Positions 6,963 through 10,022 of a stretch of DNA of 10,022 nucleotides are shown piece after piece (the stretch's first letter is position 1; each line of letters starts with the position of its first letter). Source of the DNA: Thermoflavifilum sp. (GTDB taxonomy: Bacteria; Bacteroidota; Bacteroidia; Chitinophagales; Chitinophagaceae); NCBI GenBank assembly GCA_019683625.1, contig JADGHY010000058.1:1-10022 (forward strand). Reading direction: 5' to 3'. Both the position numbers and the translations under genes were made by a program. The notes below the pieces were generated by a model. It was not told where the DNA came from. It saw only the letters and a list, made by a program, of their open reading frames with translations, and did no database searches.

Positions 6963-7841
6963 ATGCTGTATTTTCCCTTCATGCAAATGCCCGATCGCGT
7001 TATTCTCACCGAATGTCCTCGTGATGCCATGCAGGGATGGCCTCGTCAGATCCCTACCGAGAAAAAGATTCGCTACCTGAACTTATTGATGCGGGTGGGT
7101 TTCGATGTGATTGACTTTGGGAGCTTTGTTTCCCCTAAGGTGGTTCCACAGATGGCCGATACAGATGAGGTCTTGCAAGCCTTGCAGAAACGCGAGGGCA
7201 CGGCCCTGCTGGCTATTGTCGTCAACGAGCGCGGAGCGGAACGAGCCATGGCCTACCCGCAAATCGATTTGCTGGGTTTTCCTTTTTCGCTTTCTGAAAC
7301 CTTTCAATGGCGCAATGCTCATCAAACCATGACACAAGCCCTGGAGCAGGTGAAGCATATCCAGGCGCTGGTAAGGGGAACTGCCAAACAATTATTGGTG
7401 TATCTTTCGATGGGGTTTGGCAATCCTTATGGTGATCCTTATCATGAAGACTGGGTGTCTGCCTGGATTGACAAGCTGGCGGGGTTAGGCATCCGGTATT
7501 TTGCACTGGCCGATACCGTGGCTGTTGCCCATCCCGATCTCATCAGACGCATCTTTAATCGTGTGCTGCCCGCATTCCCGGAATTGGAGATTGGCGCCCA
7601 TTTTCACGTGACGCCAGCCAACTGGCGGCAAAATGTTGAAGCTGCTTTTGAAAGTGGTTGCAGGCGATTCGATGCAGCACTGGGCGGTTATGGCGGATGT
7701 CCTATGGCAGCCGATCAATTGACAGGCAATTTGGCTACTGAACAGTTGATGCAATATCTGGACAGCCAATCCGTGGCGTTGTCCATACACCGAGAATGGT
7801 TGCAAAAAGCACAACAAATGCTGGCTGAACTATTTGTGTGA
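6963..7841 (+). CDS. Hydroxymethylglutaryl-CoA lyase (HMGL-like, DRE-TIM superfamily)
   Basis: Expected to split HMG-CoA into acetyl-CoA and acetoacetate, the last step of leucine breakdown; the aldolase fold is a TIM barrel with a divalent metal. Motifs in 292 residues: ECPRDAMQG with Arg20 and metal-binding Asp21, DFGSFVSPKVVPQMAD, the metal-binding HxH pair (His213, His215 in GAHFHVTPAN) and the signature ALGGYGGCPMA with catalytic Cys246, followed by TGNLATE. Compared with the human/pseudomonad type, PRDG is PRDA and HxHDT is HFHVT; I remember similar variants in Bacteroidota lyases. The start at 6963 is 25 nt after the rlmB stop; ATGs at 6981 and 6987 are equally possible, whereas upstream in-frame codons lie inside rlmB. 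It is the last gene of the run; no clear terminator follows. Another acyl-CoA lyase substrate cannot be excluded. Confidence 0.88.
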   Translation: MLYFPFMQMPDRVILTECPRDAMQGWPRQIPTEKKIRYLNLLMRVGFDVIDFGSFVSPKVVPQMADTDEVLQALQKREGTALLAIVVNERGAERAMAYPQIDLLGFPFSLSETFQWRNAHQTMTQALEQVKHIQALVRGTAKQLLVYLSMGFGNPYGDPYHEDWVSAWIDKLAGLGIRYFALADTVAVAHPDLIRRIFNRVLPAFPELEIGAHFHVTPANWRQNVEAAFESGCRRFDAALGGYGGCPMAADQLTGNLATEQLMQYLDSQSVALSIHREWLQKAQQMLAELFV

Positions 7842-7896
7842 GGCAGAAAGAAAAATTCTTATACGCATGTTTGAAAAATAGAATCATTCCCCTAAC

Positions 7897-7925
7897 TTTC
7901 ACATGTTGTGTTGACATTTTCTTTG
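7897..7925 (+). promoter_or_regulatory. Candidate Bacteroidota-type promoter for the sigma factor gene
   Basis: TTTCTTTG (7918-7925) matches the -7 consensus TAnnTTTG at seven of eight positions, and TTTC (7897-7900) 17 nt upstream resembles the -33 TTTG. It lies 18 nt before the sigma start codon in the 102-bp gap after the HMG-CoA lyase gene, where a new transcription unit is expected from the change of function. Weak sequence evidence only. Confidence 0.35.
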
Positions 7926-7943
7926 ACCTGAACCCACTACCAG

Positions 7944-8522
7944 ATGAAACAAGAAACAATTTTACACCTTCAGCAACAAATTACCCAGGATGATGAACAG
8001 GCATTTGAAGCATTGATGCATGAAACCATGCCTGTTCTCCATGCCTATGCCCTTCGCCTGTTGCGCGACCAGCAACTTGCCGAAGAAGTGGTGATGGATG
8101 TGTACATCAAATTATGGCAACACCGCCATACATTTGGTGAGATCCAAAACCCGCTTTTTTACTTACTCAAAGCTGTGAGAAATACCTCGTTAAACTATTT
8201 GAAATCACCTTCGCGGATGGCTGTTTCAGCCCAGCTGTCTGCCGAACAGGCAGAAATGCTTGCTGAAGATAATTTTACCCTGCGGGTAACTCCGGAAGAT
8301 GTGTTGATTTCCAAAGAACAGATCAGCCAGATTCAGCAAGCGCTCAATGCACTCCCGCCTCGTTGCCGGGAAGTCTTGCTCCTCTGCAAGGAATACAGGC
8401 TTAGCTATGCAGAAGCCGCCGAATTAATGGGCATATCTCCTGCTACGGTAAATGTGCACATGACACAGGCCTTAAAAAAGCTCTGGCAAATGCTGGAAGC
8501 CCTCCATTTGGTTTCTTCCTGA
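7944..8522 (+). CDS. ECF-family RNA polymerase sigma factor (FecI-like, Bacteroidota type)
   Basis: Directs RNA polymerase to a small regulon, under control of the FecR-like protein encoded next. The 192 residues show sigma region 2 at about 20-90 (FEALMHETMPVLHAYALRLL, then AEEVVMDVYIKLWQHR and LLKAVRNTSLNYLK) and region 4 at about 127-182 (ALNALPPRCREVLLL, then LSYAEAAELMGISPATVNVHM as the helix-turn-helix). Region 3 is absent, as in ECF factors. There is no Shine-Dalgarno sequence before ATG 7944, which is common in this phylum. The gene is followed by a 26-codon ORF and fecR, with no terminator between, so they are likely cotranscribed. Regulon unknown; the probable target is the receptor gene starting at 9958. 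Confidence 0.94.
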   Translation: MKQETILHLQQQITQDDEQAFEALMHETMPVLHAYALRLLRDQQLAEEVVMDVYIKLWQHRHTFGEIQNPLFYLLKAVRNTSLNYLKSPSRMAVSAQLSAEQAEMLAEDNFTLRVTPEDVLISKEQISQIQQALNALPPRCREVLLLCKEYRLSYAEAAELMGISPATVNVHMTQALKKLWQMLEALHLVSS

Positions 8523-8561
8523 GAAAAAACTCAAATCTTCCCTAGGATCAGAAGGGAAAAA

Positions 8562-8642
8562 ATGCCTGCTTTGTTGTGGTATCATGCACTAATTGTTTTT
8601 GCTGCTGTAATTGTCTTATTCTCAAGGCAGCCTTATGGATAA
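8562..8642 (+). CDS. Possible small membrane protein, 26 residues, overlapping the fecR start
   Basis: A short ORF in the sigma-fecR gap encodes 26 residues starting MPALLWYH, continuing with an uncharged stretch ALIVFAAVIVLF (residues 9-20) and ending SRQPYG. That pattern is one membrane-spanning helix with a positive residue after it. It has one of the better ribosome sites in the window, AGAAGGG at 8550-8556, ending 5 nt before ATG 8562. Its stop (8640-8642) overlaps the fecR ATG at 8635 by 8 nt, an arrangement that would allow coupled translation. Function unknown; if real it would sit beside the anti-sigma factor in the inner membrane. It may also be a chance ORF in T-rich leader DNA serving only to couple translation. 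Confidence 0.35.
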   Translation: MPALLWYHALIVFAAVIVLFSRQPYG

Positions 8643-9771
8643 TCGCATGGATGAATCTATTTGGGAGTTGATTGTCAAGATGTTCAGCGAAGGCCTCGAA
8701 GCAGAAGAGCAGGAAAGGCTGCAGCAATGGTTTTTGGAGCATCCGGAGGCATGGATGAAGAGCGGCATCTTGCAGAAAGTAAGGCTTGAGCTGATGCACC
8801 ATCTTACCGAAGATCGAAAGCTGGCCATGATAGCAAAAGTCAAACAGCAGATTCGGGAAGTTGCATCGTTTTCCGATGAAATGGAACAAGCCCAGGTGCA
8901 GACCCGGAGTTTTAGGCGGGGGAAACGGGGGCTTATGCTGGCTGGGCTTTGCTTGGTGGTGGGCATGGGTATTGGCCTCCTCTGGTGGCTGAATCACCCC
9001 TCCCATCCAACTGCCGGTACTTTGGTATGGAAAACCATCAGCACGGCGCCCGGCGTAAAATCCATGATTAGCCTGCCCGATGGGAGCACCATCTGGCTGA
9101 ATGCAGCCACCACCCTGAAATATCCCGAAACATTTACCGACAGTATCCGGGAGGTGTATCTGAGCGGGGAAGCTTATTTTAAGATTATTCATCGCGCCCA
9201 TCAGCCTTTTGTGATTCATACCCGTGAAATGGACATTCGCGACCTGGGTACAGAATTCAATGTACGGGCCTATCCTGATGAAGATTTTACCGAGACTGTG
9301 TTGATTTCCGGAGCTGTGGCCGTCAAGTTGCACGAAAGAGAGGGGCAAGAACAGCTCATTTTTCTAAAACCTGATCAAAAACTCATTTTCCGGAGACAAT
9401 CTGCCGAAATGCCCGCTGCAACAAGCACAACCTCATCTTCCAAACCATTGAAACCCTTGCGTGCCGAAGAGCAGGAACAAGTGAAACTCGTGCCTCTGCA
9501 GCCCCTTTCCGATCATTTGATTCCGGAAATAGCCTGGAAAGACAACCGGCTGGTATTTGAAGATGAAAGTTTTGAACAGCTTGCCCAGCGATTGCAACGC
9601 TGGTATGGTATCCCATTCCATATTGAAAGCAAGGAACTGGCCCATCGGCGATTTACCGGAAGAGCCGATAATGTGTCCTTAATTCAGCTGTTACAAATAT
9701 TGCAAAAGATTCAGCCCTTCCAATACCGCATCACCGATACCGCGGTCATGATTCAATCAGCATTGCCATAA
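8635..9771 (+). CDS. FecR-family anti-sigma factor with C-terminal DUF4974 domain
   Basis: Inner-membrane regulator that would hold the adjacent ECF sigma factor and receive a signal from an outer-membrane TonB-dependent receptor. Parts in the 378 residues: a cytoplasmic sigma-binding N-terminus (about 1-95, starting MDESIWEL after four residues, with EGLEAEEQERLQQWF), one membrane helix at about 99-119 after a basic RRGKRG, a periplasmic FecR domain at about 132-235 (SLPDGSTIWLNAAT, YLSGEAYFKI, LGTEFNVRAY), a Ser/Thr- and Pro-containing linker (about 259-300), and the C-terminal domain at about 303-374 (NRLVFEDESFEQLAQRLQRWYG, RFTGRADNVSLIQLL). I chose ATG 8635, with AAGG (8624-8627) 7 nt upstream; ATG 8647 is an alternative and a TTG at 8611 is unlikely. 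The linker seems longer than usual for the family. Confidence 0.93.
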   Translation: MDNRMDESIWELIVKMFSEGLEAEEQERLQQWFLEHPEAWMKSGILQKVRLELMHHLTEDRKLAMIAKVKQQIREVASFSDEMEQAQVQTRSFRRGKRGLMLAGLCLVVGMGIGLLWWLNHPSHPTAGTLVWKTISTAPGVKSMISLPDGSTIWLNAATTLKYPETFTDSIREVYLSGEAYFKIIHRAHQPFVIHTREMDIRDLGTEFNVRAYPDEDFTETVLISGAVAVKLHEREGQEQLIFLKPDQKLIFRRQSAEMPAATSTTSSSKPLKPLRAEEQEQVKLVPLQPLSDHLIPEIAWKDNRLVFEDESFEQLAQRLQRWYGIPFHIESKELAHRRFTGRADNVSLIQLLQILQKIQPFQYRITDTAVMIQSALP

Positions 9772-9782
9772 AAAAACATACC

Positions 9783-9842
9783 ATGAAACAAAGCAGGAGA
9801 AATCAGGAACCATTTATCGGCTGGGCAGGCAGGCCTCCTTGA
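9783..9842 (+). CDS. Doubtful 19-residue ORF between fecR and the receptor gene
   Basis: ATG at 9783, 11 nt after the fecR stop and preceded by an A-rich stretch, opens 19 codons (MKQSRRNQEPFIGWAGRPP) ending in TGA at 9840-9842. It is basic and proline-ending, with no recognisable relation. It could be a leader peptide ahead of the hairpin at 9875-9898, but it has no run of codons that would mark classical attenuation. Quite possibly a chance ORF. Confidence 0.15.
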   Translation: MKQSRRNQEPFIGWAGRPP

Positions 9843-9868
9843 AAGGAAGAATGCCTTGTATCCGGCAT

Positions 9869-9898
9869 AAAAAACGGAGGATATGGGGGTATCCTCCG
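9869..9898 (-). terminator. Hairpin with intrinsic-terminator form in the leftward direction
   Basis: CGGAGGATA (9875-9883) and TATCCTCCG (9890-9898) form a perfect 9-bp stem with a 6-nt loop. On the + strand six A residues (9869-9874) precede it, so read leftward the stem is followed directly by six T, the textbook form of a rho-independent terminator. On the + strand no T-run follows. It lies 103 nt after the fecR stop and 59 nt before the next start codon. No leftward gene is visible, so in vivo it may block antisense transcription, or act as a transcript-end or stability hairpin between fecR and the receptor gene. Confidence 0.6.
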
Positions 9899-9957
9899 CG
9901 ACCGGAACAACCGAAAATTGTATTTCCGATTTGTTCACGATTAAACCTTTGCAAAAT

Positions 9958-10022
9958 ATGAAAAAAATACCTACGCAGGTTTTATCCCGCGAATATTCAC
10001 TTGCACGAAAGGTATACCTTAT
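9958..10022 (+). CDS. Start of a gene cut by the right edge, probably a TonB-dependent/SusC-like receptor
   Basis: ATG at 9958 opens a frame that stays open to the window end: MKKIPTQVLSREYSLARKVYL, 21 codons. Two lysines directly after the start and further basic residues could be the cytoplasmic head of a signal peptide, but the hydrophobic core would lie beyond the edge. There is no Shine-Dalgarno sequence; the upstream bases are A-rich, as in many Bacteroidota genes. The receptor assignment rests on position alone: in this phylum sigma-FecR pairs are typically followed by the outer-membrane receptor they regulate. An AACCTTTG at 9944-9951 resembles a -7 element but is so near the ATG that the mRNA would be nearly leaderless, so I do not call a promoter. 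Confidence 0.55.
   Translation, partial: MKKIPTQVLSREYSLARKVYL

Noticed and set aside
7911..7916. TTGACA resembling an enterobacterial -35 box upstream of the sigma gene
   Set aside because: No matching TATAAT at proper spacing, and Bacteroidota housekeeping promoters use different elements.
8537..8559. Hairpin TTCCCT / AGGGAA after the sigma gene as a terminator
   Set aside because: The stem is only 6 bp with a 9-nt loop, and it is followed by A residues, not T, on the + strand. It also contains the ribosome site of the 26-codon ORF, so at most it could modulate that site.
8548..9348. A 266-codon open frame on the minus strand opposite fecR
   Set aside because: The + strand fecR has clear domains over the same DNA; the antisense translation is rich in His, Gln and Pro without a recognisable fold.

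Overview
The window looks like chromosomal DNA of a Bacteroidota bacterium, most plausibly a Chitinophagaceae-like member. This is inferred from three things. There is an ECF sigma / FecR-type anti-sigma pair, with the C-terminal domain typical of that phylum, next to the start of another gene. Several start codons have weak or no Shine-Dalgarno sequence. The HMG-CoA lyase and PanB sequences have a Bacteroidota-like character. No species can be named from sequence alone. Nearly all of the window is ordinary chromosomal coding sequence; I saw no transposase, integrase, CRISPR array, tRNA or rRNA.

Layout. (1) Positions 1-1809, + strand: the C-terminal part of polyphosphate kinase 1 (ppk1, cut by the left edge) overlaps by 4 nt a short Ppx/GppA-family exopolyphosphatase. 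This is a polyphosphate synthesis/degradation pair. (2) A 201-bp convergent gap is followed by a lone minus-strand gene (2011-3063) for a UDP-glucuronate 4-epimerase-like sugar-nucleotide epimerase. (3) A divergent intergenic region of about 146 bp holds weak Bacteroidota-type promoter candidates in both directions. (4) Positions 3210-7841, + strand: five closely packed genes, probably one transcript. They are panB (pantothenate synthesis), an ALDH7/antiquitin-type aldehyde dehydrogenase, a Nudix hydrolase, an RlmB/TrmH-type SpoU rRNA 2'-O-methyltransferase, and a hydroxymethylglutaryl-CoA lyase. (5) Positions 7944-10022, + strand: an ECF sigma factor, a FecR-family anti-sigma factor, and the first 21 codons of a further gene. 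That gene is probably the outer-membrane TonB-dependent (SusC-like) receptor of a cell-surface signalling system.

How they work together. Ppk1 and Ppx would set polyphosphate levels. The middle operon mixes cofactor synthesis with enzymes related to lysine and leucine breakdown and RNA modification; its members are metabolically linked only loosely. The sigma/FecR pair would sense an extracellular substrate through the receptor and switch on its uptake locus, most of which lies beyond the right edge.

The less ordinary points are small. There is an unannotated-size 26-codon ORF with a good ribosome-binding site and one predicted membrane helix between sigma and fecR, overlapping the fecR start. 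A strong hairpin with a terminator-like U-run lies in the leftward direction between fecR and the next gene, where no leftward gene is visible. I did not find a convincing new multi-gene system.
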